NCBI GenBank assembly: GCA_029007985.1
Contig: JAQXIW010000017.1
Coordinates: forward strand, 21,394-85,393
Source: Oscillospiraceae bacterium
Lineage (GTDB): Bacteria; Bacillota; Clostridia; Oscillospirales; Ruminococcaceae
Direction of reading: 5' to 3'
Length of the DNA: 64,000 nt
The stretch's first letter is position 1; each line of letters begins with the position of its first letter. The translations under genes and the position numbers were made by a program. Of the stretch, positions 17,716 to 26,555 are shown in pieces. The notes below the pieces were generated by a model. That model had not been told where the DNA came from. It saw only the letters and a program-made list of their open reading frames with translations, and searched no databases.

Positions 17716-19008
17716 TTATTTCACCGCTCCGCATGTCATTTTTGCGCCGTCTATTCCGGTCAATTTCACCTTTACGATGTCACCGGATTTGTACCCCTCA
17801 TCTTTTATCAAAACCGGGATATAGCGTGTTGTATAGGCTGTATAATAACCGTCTGCGGTTCTTGCTTCGAGCAGAGCTTCGTCCTCCATACCTATGTAGT
17901 CGGCATATACTCTGTCTCTCGTCTGCTCGGATTTATATATCATTGTGCGGTTTCTGTCCTGCTTTGTTTTGTTGTCCAGCTGATTTGGCATGGTCGCGCC
18001 TCTTGTGCCCTCGCGCGGCGAATAAGGGAATGCGTGCACTCTTGTGAATTTACAGCTCTGAACAAAAGCCAAGCTGTCGAGAAAGTCCTCTTCGGTTTCA
18101 CCCGGAAAACCGACTATGACATCGGTGGTAAAGCTCGGCCTGTCAAACAGCTCTCTCATTCTGTTCATCATATTTGTATAAAAAGCCCTGTCGTATCGTC
18201 TGCCCATGGCTTTCAGAGTTTTGTCGCATCCGCTTTGCAGACAAAGGTGAAAATGCGGGCAAAGCTTTTTCACCTTGCTCATTCTCACCAGCATTTCATC
18301 GGTGAACATATCCAGCTCAAGACTTGACAGTCTTATTCTCTCAATGCCGTCCACGGTTGCAACCGCCTCAATGGCGTCGCATATGTTGATGCCCAAATCC
18401 TGACCGTAGCAGGACAGATTAACCCCGGACAGCACTATTTCTCTGTGGCCGGCGGCAGCCATCTTTTTTGCCTCGTCGATTATGCTGTCGATAGGGCGGG
18501 AGCGCACCCGGCCTCTTGCCTTCGGAATAATACAGTAGGCGCACCATCTGTTGCAGCCGTCCTCGATTTTCATAAAAGCTCGGGTGTGAAGTCTGTCGAC
18601 CTCGCTTTCAAATTCTTCAAATTTCTCATTGCTGTCGTACTGTACTATATTGACATATCGTTTTTTGTCCGCCAAATAGTTGTTTACAAGGTCGAGCACG
18701 CCGCTTTTTCCGCGGCTGCCAATAATTATGTCCGCCTCCCGTATGCCCTCCGCTTTTTCCGGAAAAGCCTGAGGCATACATCCGCACAAAACTATGACGG
18801 CGCTCGGGTTTGCTCTTCTGGCGCGTCTTATCCAGGAAATCGACTTTTTGTCGCCGGATAGAGTTACCGTACAGCTGTTGACCACATACACGTCGGCGAC
18901 CTCGCCGTCCTCGGCAATTTCGTATCCGGCTTTTTTGAAAATATTTATCATAGCGGCAGTTTCCTGCTGATTAACTTTACATCCCAAAGTAAAAAAACAA
19001 ACCTTCAT
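17716..19008 (-). CDS. mtaB: tRNA (t6A37) methylthiotransferase MtaB
   Basis: MtaB adds a methylthio group to t6A at position 37 of tRNAs reading ANN codons, using two [4Fe-4S] clusters and S-adenosylmethionine. The 430-aa product has the N-terminal domain with cysteines in TLGCKVNQQETA, VNSCTV and VLCGCMPQ, then the radical-SAM motif EDGCNRWCAYCIIP (CX3CX2C), and a C-terminal TRAM-like end. ATG 19008 was chosen because AAGGAG lies 5 nt upstream on the minus strand; an ATG at 19032 would add eight residues without a ribosome site. The TLGCKVNQ start separates it from MiaB and RimO. Confidence 0.93.
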   Translation of the reverse strand: MKVCFFTLGCKVNQQETAAMINIFKKAGYEIAEDGEVADVYVVNSCTVTLSGDKKSISWIRRARRANPSAVIVLCGCMPQAFPEKAEGIREADIIIGSRGKSGVLDLVNNYLADKKRYVNIVQYDSNEKFEEFESEVDRLHTRAFMKIEDGCNRWCAYCIIPKARGRVRSRPIDSIIDEAKKMAAAGHREIVLSGVNLSCYGQDLGINICDAIEAVATVDGIERIRLSSLELDMFTDEMLVRMSKVKKLCPHFHLCLQSGCDKTLKAMGRRYDRAFYTNMMNRMRELFDRPSFTTDVIVGFPGETEEDFLDSLAFVQSCKFTRVHAFPYSPREGTRGATMPNQLDNKTKQDRNRTMIYKSEQTRDRVYADYIGMEDEALLEARTADGYYTAYTTRYIPVLIKDEGYKSGDIVKVKLTGIDGAKMTCGAVK

Positions 19009-19035
19009 ATTTGCTCCTTGCGTTTTATTCAAAGT

Positions 19036-19064
19036 ATTATAGCAAAATTTTTACAAAAACTCAA
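19036..19064 (-). promoter_or_regulatory. Sigma-A promoter of mtaB
   Basis: On the minus strand, TTGAGT (19064-19059) and TATAAT (19041-19036) are separated by 17 nt. It lies 27 nt upstream of the chosen mtaB start. Confidence 0.7.
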
Positions 19065-19159
19065 CATTGCATTAAACGCCGGGCAAAAAATGTCAAGAGT
19101 GAATAATGACAAATCTTTTAACCCTTTGATTTATATATCGCCGAAATGGCTATATTTTA

Positions 19160-19188
19160 TTGACACGCACAAATAACTATTGTAAAAT
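19160..19188 (+). promoter_or_regulatory. Sigma-A promoter of pgi
   Basis: TTGACA (19160-19165), a 17-nt spacer, and TAAAAT (19183-19188). It lies 36 nt before the pgi start. Confidence 0.8.
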
Positions 19189-19224
19189 TGATATAAGAAA
19201 GAGTATACAGAAAGAGGGATAGTA

Positions 19225-20556
19225 ATGTCAGTTACATTTAACGGTAAATATCTCGACGGCTTCGTATCCGCCGATGAATTTTCCAACATATATCCGCAGG
19301 TGGAAACGGCTCATCGCATTGTGACGGACAAAACCGGCGCAGGCAATGATTTTCTCGGCTGGCTCAATCTTCCTTTTGATTACGACAGGGAAGAATTCGC
19401 AAGAATCAAAAAAGCGGCGGAAAAAATCAGAGGCGACTCGGATGTCCTTGTAGTAATAGGAATCGGCGGATCGTATCTCGGCGCAAGGGCTGCGATACAG
19501 TTTCTCGGCTCGGAATTTTACAATGATTTGAACCCTTTGAAAATTTACTTTGCAGGCAACAACATCAGCCCGGACTATTTGAATAAAATCATCAAACTGT
19601 GCGAGGGCAAGAGGCTGTCCGTAAATGTCATTTCAAAATCCGGCACGACGACCGAGCCGGCGCTCGCATTCAGAGTTTTCAAAAAGCTTTTGGAGGACAG
19701 ATACGGCAAACGGGAGGCCGCAAAGAGAATTTACGCCACGACCGATAAGGCGAGAGGCACGCTGAAAACGCTTGCCGACAGAGAGGGCTACGAAACTTTC
19801 GTAGTGCCGGACGATGTGGGCGGCAGATATTCGGTTTTGACGGCAGTAGGTCTTTTGCCGATTGCTGCGGCGGGCTTTGACATCGACAAGCTCATGTCGG
19901 GCGCGCGGAAAGCCGCTGAAAAATACGCCGTGTGCACACCGGACAACGACTGCTACAAATACGCTCGGGCGAGAAACATTCTCATGCGCAAGGGCAAATC
20001 CGTCGAATTGATGGCCTGTTACGACCCGGACTGGACAATGATGAACGAGTGGTTCAAACAGCTGTACGGCGAGAGCGAAGGCAAGGACCAAAAAGGTCTT
20101 TTCCCGGCGTCAGTCATATTCTCGACAGACCTTCACTCAATGGGTCAATTCGTCCAGGACGGCGCAAGAATAATGTTCGAGACGGTGGTGGATATTAAGT
20201 CGCCTAACTGCGATTACTATCTCGAGCCGGATTCCGAAAATGCCGACGGGCTCAACTTCCTTGCAAATCAAAATATGTCAATAGTAAACAACAACGCGAT
20301 GCGCGGCACGATTTTGGCTCACACATCGGGCAATGTGCCTAACATAGTTATTGAACTCGACAAAAAAGATGAGGAAAATCTAGGCGAAATTATCTTTTTC
20401 TTTGAAAAGGCCTGTGCGATTTCAGGCTATATGAACGGCGTAAATCCGTTTAACCAGCCGGGCGTGGAAGCATATAAAAAGAATATGTTTGCGCTTTTGG
20501 GCAAACCGGGCTATGAAAGCCGGAGAGAAGAACTTCTCAAAAAATTAGGTGAATAA
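19225..20556 (+). CDS. pgi: Glucose-6-phosphate isomerase
   Basis: Pgi interconverts glucose 6-phosphate and fructose 6-phosphate in glycolysis. The 443-aa product is of the shorter Gram-positive class. It shows [15 protein letters not shown] (phosphate loop region, about residue 75), [17 protein letters not shown] (the PGI signature, about 135-150), and the late segment [17 protein letters not shown] promoter and an AGAGGG ribosome site precede it. A small P-loop gene follows after 30 nt with no terminator between, so they are probably co-transcribed. Confidence 0.96.
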   Translation: MSVTFNGKYLDGFVSADEFSNIYPQVETAHRIVTDKTGAGNDFLGWLNLPFDYDREEFARIKKAAEKIRGDSDVLVVIGIGGSYLGARAAIQFLGSEFYNDLNPLKIYFAGNNISPDYLNKIIKLCEGKRLSVNVISKSGTTTEPALAFRVFKKLLEDRYGKREAAKRIYATTDKARGTLKTLADREGYETFVVPDDVGGRYSVLTAVGLLPIAAAGFDIDKLMSGARKAAEKYAVCTPDNDCYKYARARNILMRKGKSVELMACYDPDWTMMNEWFKQLYGESEGKDQKGLFPASVIFSTDLHSMGQFVQDGARIMFETVVDIKSPNCDYYLEPDSENADGLNFLANQNMSIVNNNAMRGTILAHTSGNVPNIVIELDKKDEENLGEIIFFFEKACAISGYMNGVNPFNQPGVEAYKKNMFALLGKPGYESRREELLKKLGE

Positions 20557-20586
20557 AGCGAAAGCTAAAATAAAGGAGATACTGTT

Positions 20587-20988
20587 ATGATTAAATTAAT
20601 CGTTGGCGCAAAAGGTTCGGGCAAGACAAAGGCACTTGTCGACATGATGCACGAAAATCTCGCAAAGGTAAACGGCAACATCGTATGTATCGAAAAAGCC
20701 ATGCAGGATACATTCAATGTCAACAACAAGGTCAGACTTATTGACATCGACGAATATAAGATTGACTCTTACGACGAATTCTACGGTCTGTTTGCAGGCG
20801 TTTTGGCAGGCAACTACGATATTGAACAGGTATACATCGACGGCCTTAAGAGAACAGGTACAAAAGAGCTCGCCGACATCGGCAAACTCCTTGAAAAGAT
20901 GGACTCAATTTCGGGCGACAAGACTGTTGTAGTCACAATTTCCGCCAAGGAAGACGAGCTCCCTGACTCTATCAAAAAATACCTTTAA
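20587..20988 (+). CDS. Minimal P-loop ATPase-like protein of unknown function
   Basis: The 133-aa product starts with a Walker A motif, VGAKGSGKT, at about residues 6-14, directly after the first beta strand (MIKLI). A Walker B-like strand QVYIDGLKR occurs near residues 82-90, and a third strand, KTVVVTISA, near 118-126. No DNA-binding, nuclease or membrane part is visible. It is much shorter than most P-loop NTPases. AAAGGAG precedes the ATG. It sits behind pgi and ends at its own terminator. I do not recognise a named family; ATP or GTP binding is inferred from Walker A only. Confidence 0.75.
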   Translation: MIKLIVGAKGSGKTKALVDMMHENLAKVNGNIVCIEKAMQDTFNVNNKVRLIDIDEYKIDSYDEFYGLFAGVLAGNYDIEQVYIDGLKRTGTKELADIGKLLEKMDSISGDKTVVVTISAKEDELPDSIKKYL

Positions 20989-21003
20989 TCAAAAGGCAAT
21001 TCG

Positions 21004-21032
21004 GAGGTGGCTTTTGTCACCTCTGTTTTTTA
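21004..21032 (+). terminator. Terminator of pgi/P-loop operon
   Basis: GAGGTG (21004-21009) pairs with CACCTC (21018-21023), followed by TGTTTTTT. Confidence 0.85.
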
Positions 21033-21085
21033 GCGGCAAAAATTGACTTTTTATATATTTGTCAACTTTTTAGGTGTCTGTTTTG

Positions 21086-21114
21086 TTGACAAACAGCCGC
21101 AAAGTATATATAAT
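21086..21114 (+). promoter_or_regulatory. Consensus sigma-A promoter of yceD-rpmF
   Basis: A perfect TTGACA (21086-21091), 17-nt spacer, and perfect TATAAT (21109-21114). It lies 27 nt before the ATG at 21142. Confidence 0.9.
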
Positions 21115-21141
21115 ATCATTCGTAACTGATGAGGTGATTAT

Positions 21142-21642
21142 ATGTTAGTAAATCTCGGCAATATATTCACTCGTGACGATACCGAAAAAACACTTAACGC
21201 AGAATACGATTTTTCTCATGACGACCTCAGTTATGACGCGGTTTTTACACAGCCGGTCATTTCAAATCTGCATTTGAAAAAAGAGGACAGAGACATTCGT
21301 ATCAACCTGTCGGTAAAAGCTGTGGCGGACTGCACATGCGCAAGATGCTTACGCTCATTCAAAAAGGATTTTGAGTTCAGCCGCGACTTCATATTGACAC
21401 CGGCCATTATGAATGACCCGGACATTGAAATCCCGGTGGATTCAAACAAAGTGCTGGACGCAAGACTTTACACGATGCAGGAGCTCCGGCTGGAAATCCC
21501 GACGGTGCTGCTCTGCGAGGAAGACTGCAAGGGTCTTTGCCCTGTGTGCGGCAGACCGCTGAGAGAAAACTGCGGGTGTAAAATTCGGAAAAGAGTGGAC
21601 CCAAGGTTATCTGTTTTAGATGATTTAGTTTTTGACGAATAA
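21142..21642 (+). CDS. yceD: YceD/DUF177 family protein
   Basis: DUF177 proteins are linked with L32 and with 23S rRNA accumulation in bacteria and plants. The 166-aa product has CTCARCLRSFKKDF (about residues 65-78), the family's first Cys motif, and a C-terminal LCEEDCKGLCPVCGRPL segment (about 127-143) with several more cysteines. It lies 16 nt before rpmF, the standard gene pair in bacteria, under one very strong promoter. Confidence 0.93.
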   Translation: MLVNLGNIFTRDDTEKTLNAEYDFSHDDLSYDAVFTQPVISNLHLKKEDRDIRINLSVKAVADCTCARCLRSFKKDFEFSRDFILTPAIMNDPDIEIPVDSNKVLDARLYTMQELRLEIPTVLLCEEDCKGLCPVCGRPLRENCGCKIRKRVDPRLSVLDDLVFDE

Positions 21643-21658
21643 AAAAGGAGAATAAAAA

Positions 21659-21841
21659 ATGGCAGTACCAAAGAGAAAACTTTCAAGCGCAAGAAAAAAC
21701 AAAAGACGTTCAAATGTATGGAAACTTGAGGCTCCTCAGTTTGTAAAGTGCCCACAGTGCGGCGAGCTCACACTCCCACACAAAGTATGTAAGTCATGCG
21801 GCTACTACAAGGGCAAAGCTGTTATCAAAAAGGAAGATTAA
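21659..21841 (+). CDS. rpmF: Ribosomal protein L32 (bL32), zinc form
   Basis: The 60-aa product begins MAVPKRKLSSARKNKRRS and has two CxxC pairs (CPQC and CKSC) that bind zinc. It pairs with yceD upstream and is followed by a terminator. AAAGGAG precedes the ATG. Confidence 0.98.
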   Translation: MAVPKRKLSSARKNKRRSNVWKLEAPQFVKCPQCGELTLPHKVCKSCGYYKGKAVIKKED

Positions 21842-21862
21842 TTCCGGGCGCACAATTATCAG

Positions 21863-21888
21863 GGCAGGTTTTCCTGCCTTTATTTTTT
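21863..21888 (+). terminator. Terminator of yceD-rpmF
   Basis: GGCAGG (21863-21868) pairs with CCTGCC (21873-21878) around a TTTT loop, followed by TTTATTTTTT. Confidence 0.88.
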
Positions 21889-21956
21889 GTGTTTGCATAT
21901 AGCAAAATCAACATTTGTATGTTATAATATTATGTCAAAATATAAGGAGGGATAAA

Positions 21957-23270
21957 GTGGCGGTACATATTACGGGCATCGAAAAAAACTCTGTCGCGTA
22001 CAGAAAAAAGATTTTGCCGGGGGACGATTTGATATCCATCAACGGCGAAGTCATAAACGATATGATGGATTTACAGTTTTTCTCCACCGACAGCAATTTG
22101 CATCTCGTGCTGAAAAGAGACGGCAAGGAGTATGAACTCGACATAAAAAAGAGAGACGATTACGAGCCGCTCGGCTTGGAATTTGAGACATACCTGATAG
22201 ACAAACATCATTCCTGCAAAAATAAGTGTATTTTCTGCTTTGTCGACCAACTGCCGAAGGGAATGAGAGAGGATTTGTATTTTAAGGACGACGACGAGAG
22301 GCTGTCCTTCCTTTTCGGCAACTATATCACCATGACAAATCTTTCAAATCATGAATTTGAAAGAATTAAAAGAATGAAAATTTCGCCGATTAACATCTCC
22401 GTTCACACCACCGAGCCGGATTTGCGAGTCCATATGATGAAAAATCCGAGGGCGGCGGAAATCAATGAAAAAATGCAGGAGCTTGCCGACGCCGGCATAA
22501 CGATGAACACACAGGTGGTTTTGTGCAAAGGCGTCAACGACGGCGAACATCTTTATAAGACGATAAAAAGACTTGAACGGCTCTATCCTCGGGTGCATTC
22601 CTGCTCAATCGTACCTGTCGGAATCACCAAATTCCGCGACGGCCTGGAAAAAGCCGAATCCTTTTCAAAAGAGGAATGTCGCCGGGTCATAGAGCAGGTA
22701 AATCAATGGACTGAGGATTTCGTCAAAGAACACGGCGAGAGGCTGGTTTATTTGGCGGATGAGTTTTATCTCAGAGCCGAATTGCCTCTGCCGGAAAATT
22801 CATATTACGGTGACTACGCCCAAATAGAGAACGGCGTGGGTCTTGTCAGAACATTCATTGACAACTTTGCCGACGAGGTGGAATACGCCGGCAAAATCGA
22901 GCGCACGGTCAAAGCCGACATAGCGACCGGAGAGGCAATGTATCCGGTTATGGTCGATGTCATCAATAAGGCAAACCGGGTGCTCGGCGGCAAATTGGAC
23001 ATAAAAGTACACAAGATAGTAAATAATTTCTTCGGGGGCAATGTCTGGGTGACAGGTCTGATAACCGCAAAGGATTTGACCGAACAGCTCAAAGGAAAGC
23101 TGTATTCCGACAATCTCCTGCTTTGCAGAGATATGCTGGAGAGCGAAGGCAAATATTTCCTCGACGATAAAACGCCTGCCGATGTGGAGAGAGAGCTGGG
23201 TGTGAAAGTCAGCTTTTATCAGAACGACGGTATGGAAATGGCCCGATTTTTACTGGGCACGGAAGACTGA
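21957..23270 (+). CDS. PDZ/radical-SAM/DUF512 protein
   Basis: The 437-aa product has an N-terminal PDZ-like part (KILPGDDLISINGEV, about residues 18-32), a radical-SAM-like motif SCKNKCIFCF (CX3CX2C, about 84-93), and a C-terminal DUF512 region ending KVSFYQNDGMEMARFL. The biochemical role of this Firmicutes family is not established. GTG 21957 is chosen because AAGGAGG lies seven nt upstream; an upstream ATG at 21915 overlaps a TATAAT (21923-21928) that is probably the -10 element. der follows 11 nt later, an arrangement seen widely in Clostridia. Confidence 0.88.
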   Translation: MAVHITGIEKNSVAYRKKILPGDDLISINGEVINDMMDLQFFSTDSNLHLVLKRDGKEYELDIKKRDDYEPLGLEFETYLIDKHHSCKNKCIFCFVDQLPKGMREDLYFKDDDERLSFLFGNYITMTNLSNHEFERIKRMKISPINISVHTTEPDLRVHMMKNPRAAEINEKMQELADAGITMNTQVVLCKGVNDGEHLYKTIKRLERLYPRVHSCSIVPVGITKFRDGLEKAESFSKEECRRVIEQVNQWTEDFVKEHGERLVYLADEFYLRAELPLPENSYYGDYAQIENGVGLVRTFIDNFADEVEYAGKIERTVKADIATGEAMYPVMVDVINKANRVLGGKLDIKVHKIVNNFFGGNVWVTGLITAKDLTEQLKGKLYSDNLLLCRDMLESEGKYFLDDKTPADVERELGVKVSFYQNDGMEMARFLLGTED

Positions 23271-23281
23271 AAGGAGTAAAA

Positions 23282-24601
23282 ATGGCAAAACCGATTATTG
23301 CGATAGTGGGCAGACCTAATGTGGGTAAAAGCACACTGTTCAACAAAATAGTAGGTCAGCGCATAAGCATTGTAGAAGATACGCCGGGCGTCACCCGCGA
23401 CAGAATTTATGCCGAAGGCGAATGGCTCGACAAAAAATTCCTGCTTGTAGACACAGGCGGCATTGAAATAGCAAACGACAACAGCATATTAAAACATATC
23501 AGACGGCAGGCTCAGATAGCCATAGACACCGCCGATGTGATTTTGTTTGTCACCGATATACGCACAGGCGTCACAGCCAACGACTACGATGTTGCAACAA
23601 TGCTGTTAAAAAGCGGCAAACCGGTTGTCCTCGTCGTCAATAAGTGCGATACTGTGGGCGCCGTACCGGACGACATATACGATTTTTATTCGCTCGGCCT
23701 GGGCGAGCCTTTTCCGGTGTCGTCGGTACACGGCCACGGCACAGGCGATATTCTCGACGAATGTTTTAAGCATATCACCTGGACTGAGGACGAAGAAGAC
23801 GGGGACGAGGTCATCACAGTGGCGGTCATAGGCAGACCAAATGTGGGCAAATCGAGCTTGGTAAACAAAATACTCGGCCAAGAGAGAATGATAGTCCGCG
23901 ACGAAAGCGGCACGACGAGAGACGCGGTAGATTCATATATTGAAAACAAATACGGCAAATTTGTGTTCATCGACACCGCCGGTATGAGAAAAAGAGGCAA
24001 TGTGGACGAGGGCGTAGAGAGATATTCGGTTATCCGTGCTCTTGCCGCCGTTGAAAGATGCAAGGTCGCTGTCATCATGATTGACGGCACAGTTGGATTT
24101 ACGGAACAGGATTCCAAAATTGCCGGCTATGCTCACGAGCAGGGCAAGGCGTGTATCATAGCGGTCAACAAGTGGGACGCCGTCGAAAAAGACGACAAAA
24201 CGATGAACATCATGAGAGCAAAGCTCCAAGAGGACTTCAGCTTTATGTCCTATGCTCCAATCATTTTCATTTCCGCACAGACCGGGCAGAGAATTGACAA
24301 GCTGTTTGAGCTTATCAAGGAGGTCGACAATATGGCGGCGTTTAGGACGACGACAGGCGTTTTGAACGACATTTTGGCAAATGCTACCGCCAGGGTACAG
24401 CCGCCGTCTGACAAGGGCAAGCGCCTCAAAATTTACTATATGACACAGATTTCCACCCGACCGCCGACATTTGTGGCGTTTTGCAATAACAAACAGCTTT
24501 TCCATTTTTCTTATCAGAGGTATATCGAGAACCGGATTCGAGATGTTTTCGGTTTGCAGGGCACGCCAATAAGACTGCTGCTGAGAGAAAGAGGTGAATA
24601 A
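23282..24601 (+). CDS. der: Ribosome-assembly GTPase Der (EngA)
   Basis: Der is a GTPase with two tandem G domains, needed for 50S assembly. The 439-aa product has the first P-loop GRPNVGKSTLFN at residues 10-21 with DTPGVTRD and NKCD, and the second P-loop GRPNVGKSSLVN near 184-195 with DTAGMRKRG and NKWD. A C-terminal KH-like domain follows. It overlaps or abuts plsY. Confidence 0.97.
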   Translation: MAKPIIAIVGRPNVGKSTLFNKIVGQRISIVEDTPGVTRDRIYAEGEWLDKKFLLVDTGGIEIANDNSILKHIRRQAQIAIDTADVILFVTDIRTGVTANDYDVATMLLKSGKPVVLVVNKCDTVGAVPDDIYDFYSLGLGEPFPVSSVHGHGTGDILDECFKHITWTEDEEDGDEVITVAVIGRPNVGKSSLVNKILGQERMIVRDESGTTRDAVDSYIENKYGKFVFIDTAGMRKRGNVDEGVERYSVIRALAAVERCKVAVIMIDGTVGFTEQDSKIAGYAHEQGKACIIAVNKWDAVEKDDKTMNIMRAKLQEDFSFMSYAPIIFISAQTGQRIDKLFELIKEVDNMAAFRTTTGVLNDILANATARVQPPSDKGKRLKIYYMTQISTRPPTFVAFCNNKQLFHFSYQRYIENRIRDVFGLQGTPIRLLLRERGE

Positions 24602-24602
24602 T

Positions 24603-25283
24603 TTGCAAACCGTCAAATTAGTCTTGGTGTTTGTTACAGCCTATTTGCTCGGGTCGGTGGATTTCGGTATCATAGTCAGCAAACACATGTTCAAAGACGA
24701 TGTCCGCAATTACGGCTCGGGAAATGCCGGCACAACAAATATGCTGCGCACATTCGGCTTAAAACGGGCGGCTATTACCGTCGTGGGCGACGCCCTCAAA
24801 GGCTTTGTCGGCGTGCTTATAGCAAAAGAAATTTTTAAGGCCGCCCCGTTAATTGCCGTCAAGGGCTTTTTCACACCGCCCGTAATGCGAGAAATAGCCG
24901 TATATACGGCAGTTTTGGCGGCTGTAATCGGTCATATGTACCCGCTGTTTTTCAAGTTTAAGGGCGGAAAAGGCGTGGCTACCGGCTTTGGCGGAATGCT
25001 GCGGGCGTCGCCTGTCGTGAGCTTACTTGCCATATCGGTTTTCGCAGTTATCGCCCTTACCACAAAAATTGTGTCGCTGGCATCGGTGACGGCTTGCGTC
25101 TCATTCTTTGTGTTCACTTTGGCAATTCAGCTCTATACGCATACATTCGGCGCTTCAAACGCGGTAATTCAGCTCATTGCCGCATTCGTGCTGCCGTCAT
25201 TGGTTATTTACGCCCACAGGGGCAATATAAAAAGGCTGTTAAACGGTACGGAATACAAATTCGGCCGGAATAAAAAACAGTAA
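24603..25283 (+). CDS. plsY: Glycerol-3-phosphate acyltransferase PlsY
   Basis: PlsY transfers an acyl group from acyl phosphate to glycerol 3-phosphate, the first step of phospholipid synthesis. The 226-aa membrane protein shows the three PlsY motifs: YGSGNAGTTNMLRTFG (motif 1), FKFKGGKGVATGFGG (motif 2), and the later loop region. Start is uncertain: TTG 24603 has AGAGGTG at proper distance, while GTG 24594 lies inside that ribosome site and overlaps der. gpsA, often downstream, is absent; a terminator follows. Confidence 0.93.
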   Translation: MQTVKLVLVFVTAYLLGSVDFGIIVSKHMFKDDVRNYGSGNAGTTNMLRTFGLKRAAITVVGDALKGFVGVLIAKEIFKAAPLIAVKGFFTPPVMREIAVYTAVLAAVIGHMYPLFFKFKGGKGVATGFGGMLRASPVVSLLAISVFAVIALTTKIVSLASVTACVSFFVFTLAIQLYTHTFGASNAVIQLIAAFVLPSLVIYAHRGNIKRLLNGTEYKFGRNKKQ

Positions 25284-25301
25284 ATATTTGCAAATTAAAT
25301 C

Positions 25302-25332
25302 AAAACGGCAGACAAAAGTCCGCCGTTTTTTA
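25302..25332 (+). terminator. Terminator after plsY
   Basis: AAAACGGC (25302-25309) pairs with GCCGTTTT (25322-25329), with inner GAC/GTC and a run of six Ts. Confidence 0.87.
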
Positions 25333-25383
25333 TGTTTTACAGTATTTCAAATAACATATACCCGAAAAAAGCCAAAAAAATAA

Positions 25384-25412
25384 GACAGCCACCGGGACTG
25401 TCGGTATTTTTT
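25384..25412. terminator. Terminator of rpmB (probably bidirectional)
   Basis: GACAG (25384-25388) pairs with CTGTC (25398-25402), extended by CC/GG. T-rich tails follow on plus (TATTTTTTG) and on minus (complement of the A-rich 25364-25383). Confidence 0.75.
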
Positions 25413-25427
25413 GTAAGCATCCGAGAA

Positions 25428-25616
25428 TTACATTGCTCTTGTAACCTTGCCAGAACGAAGGCATCTGGTGCATACGTGAATATAACGAGGAGAACCGTCT
25501 ACGATAGCTTTTACTCTCTTAACGTTTGGTTTCCAAGTTCTGTTTGAGCGTCTATGTGAGTGAGAAACCTTGATACCGAATTCTACACCCTTGCCACAAC
25601 AATCACATTTTGCCAT
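25428..25616 (-). CDS. rpmB: Ribosomal protein L28 (bL28), zinc form
   Basis: L28 is a 50S protein. The 62-aa product begins MAKCDCCGKGVEFGIKVSHS, with CDCC and CTRC pairs that may bind zinc, and RRSNRTWKPNVKRV in the middle. A strong AGGAGG lies 8 nt upstream on the minus strand. It is a single-gene unit with its own promoter and terminator, as commonly seen in Firmicutes. Confidence 0.97.
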   Translation of the reverse strand: MAKCDCCGKGVEFGIKVSHSHRRSNRTWKPNVKRVKAIVDGSPRYIHVCTRCLRSGKVTRAM

Positions 25617-25651
25617 TCTGTTGCACCTCCTAATCCGAATTTAACTATTGC

Positions 25652-25680
25652 ATTATAACAGATAATCCACTATTTTGCAA
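25652..25680 (-). promoter_or_regulatory. Sigma-A promoter of rpmB
   Basis: On the minus strand, TTGCAA (25680-25675), 17-nt spacer, and perfect TATAAT (25657-25652). It lies 35 nt upstream of the rpmB ATG. Confidence 0.78.
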
Positions 25681-25823
25681 TAGAGGATATAGACAAATTT
25701 ATTGCTAAATAATATTAGCATATATATTGAAATATATCAAGCGATTTTTTAATTTTTTTGTTTTTTATTTTTTCACACAAAAGAAAGATATACTAACAAA
25801 AATAGTTATTGAATATTACAGAC

Positions 25824-25852
25824 TTGAAAAATTGACATAAAAACAATATAAT
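25824..25852 (+). promoter_or_regulatory. Sigma-A promoter of the M50/scpAB block
   Basis: TTGAAA (25824-25829), 17-nt spacer, TATAAT (25847-25852), 22 nt before the ATG at 25875. The 140 nt before it are very AT-rich with a small palindrome (GCTAA/TTAGC near 25703) and no ORF. Confidence 0.72.
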
Positions 25853-25874
25853 ATTACTTTAAGGGAGATATGCT

Positions 25875-26540
25875 ATGTTTTCTAATTTGACTTTGTTTGA
25901 TATTGTGGTCAGGGCGATTTGCCTTTTGACCACCATTCCTATACACGAATGCGCCCATGCCTATGTGGCGGATAAATTGGGCGACCCTACCGCCAAGCAC
26001 ATGGGCAGACTCACTCTCAACCCGGCGCGGCATTTTGACCTGATGGGCAGCGTCAGTATGATTTTGTTCGGCATAGGCTGGGCAAAGCCCGTGCCGATAA
26101 ACCGGATGAATTTTGAAGACAGAAAAAAAGGTATGGCGATATCTGCCGCCCGGGGCCCGATTTCAAATGTACTCATCGCATTTTGGGCTTTGATTATGGC
26201 AAAGGTTGTGATGTATCTTGAATACATCATAGGGGTAAACCGGTTTTTTTCAACGCTGTACACCATTTTTGTGACAATGTGCTTTATCAACATTTCGCTG
26301 TCGATATTTAATTTATTGCCTTTCCCGCCGTTTGACGGCTCAAGGATATTTAATTATTTTCTGCCGGACAAGTTCTATTTCAAGGTAATGGAGTACGAAA
26401 GATACATATTTATTGCCGTGTTCGCACTTTTGTGGCTGGGCATTTTGGACGCTCCGCTGAGCGCAATGTCGCATTTTCTGTTTACGGTTCTCAATACTCT
26501 TACAAGATTTGTCGACAAGATTTTTTACCTCATCATTTGA
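25875..26540 (+). CDS. Site-2 protease family (M50) membrane metalloprotease
   Basis: The 221-aa product is a polytopic membrane protein with the zinc motif HECAH at residues 24-28 in the first membrane segment and a second metal motif NLLPFPPFDGSRI near 144-156, the M50 NxxPxPxxDG pattern. It belongs to the compact rhomboid-like Firmicutes group near scpA, substrate unknown. A GGGAG ribosome site precedes it; scpA follows after 15 nt, likely in one operon. Confidence 0.92.
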   Translation: MFSNLTLFDIVVRAICLLTTIPIHECAHAYVADKLGDPTAKHMGRLTLNPARHFDLMGSVSMILFGIGWAKPVPINRMNFEDRKKGMAISAARGPISNVLIAFWALIMAKVVMYLEYIIGVNRFFSTLYTIFVTMCFINISLSIFNLLPFPPFDGSRIFNYFLPDKFYFKVMEYERYIFIAVFALLWLGILDAPLSAMSHFLFTVLNTLTRFVDKIFYLII

Positions 26541-26555
26541 TTTTTTGGAGTTGCG

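Noticed and set aside
17650..18327. 225-aa plus-strand ORF opposite mtaB
   Set aside because: It lies wholly antisense to the well-supported mtaB gene, has no ribosome site, and its sequence is Cys/His-rich without family likeness. It is a shadow frame.
11747..19108. 12-nt word GAGTGAATAATG found near 11746 and near 19098
   Set aside because: A shared 12-mer is expected many times by chance in 64 kb. The flanks do not match, so it is not treated as a repeat family.
21915..21956. Upstream ATG start for the DUF512 protein
   Set aside because: It overlaps a TATAAT -10 element and has no ribosome site, while GTG 21957 has AAGGAGG at proper distance.
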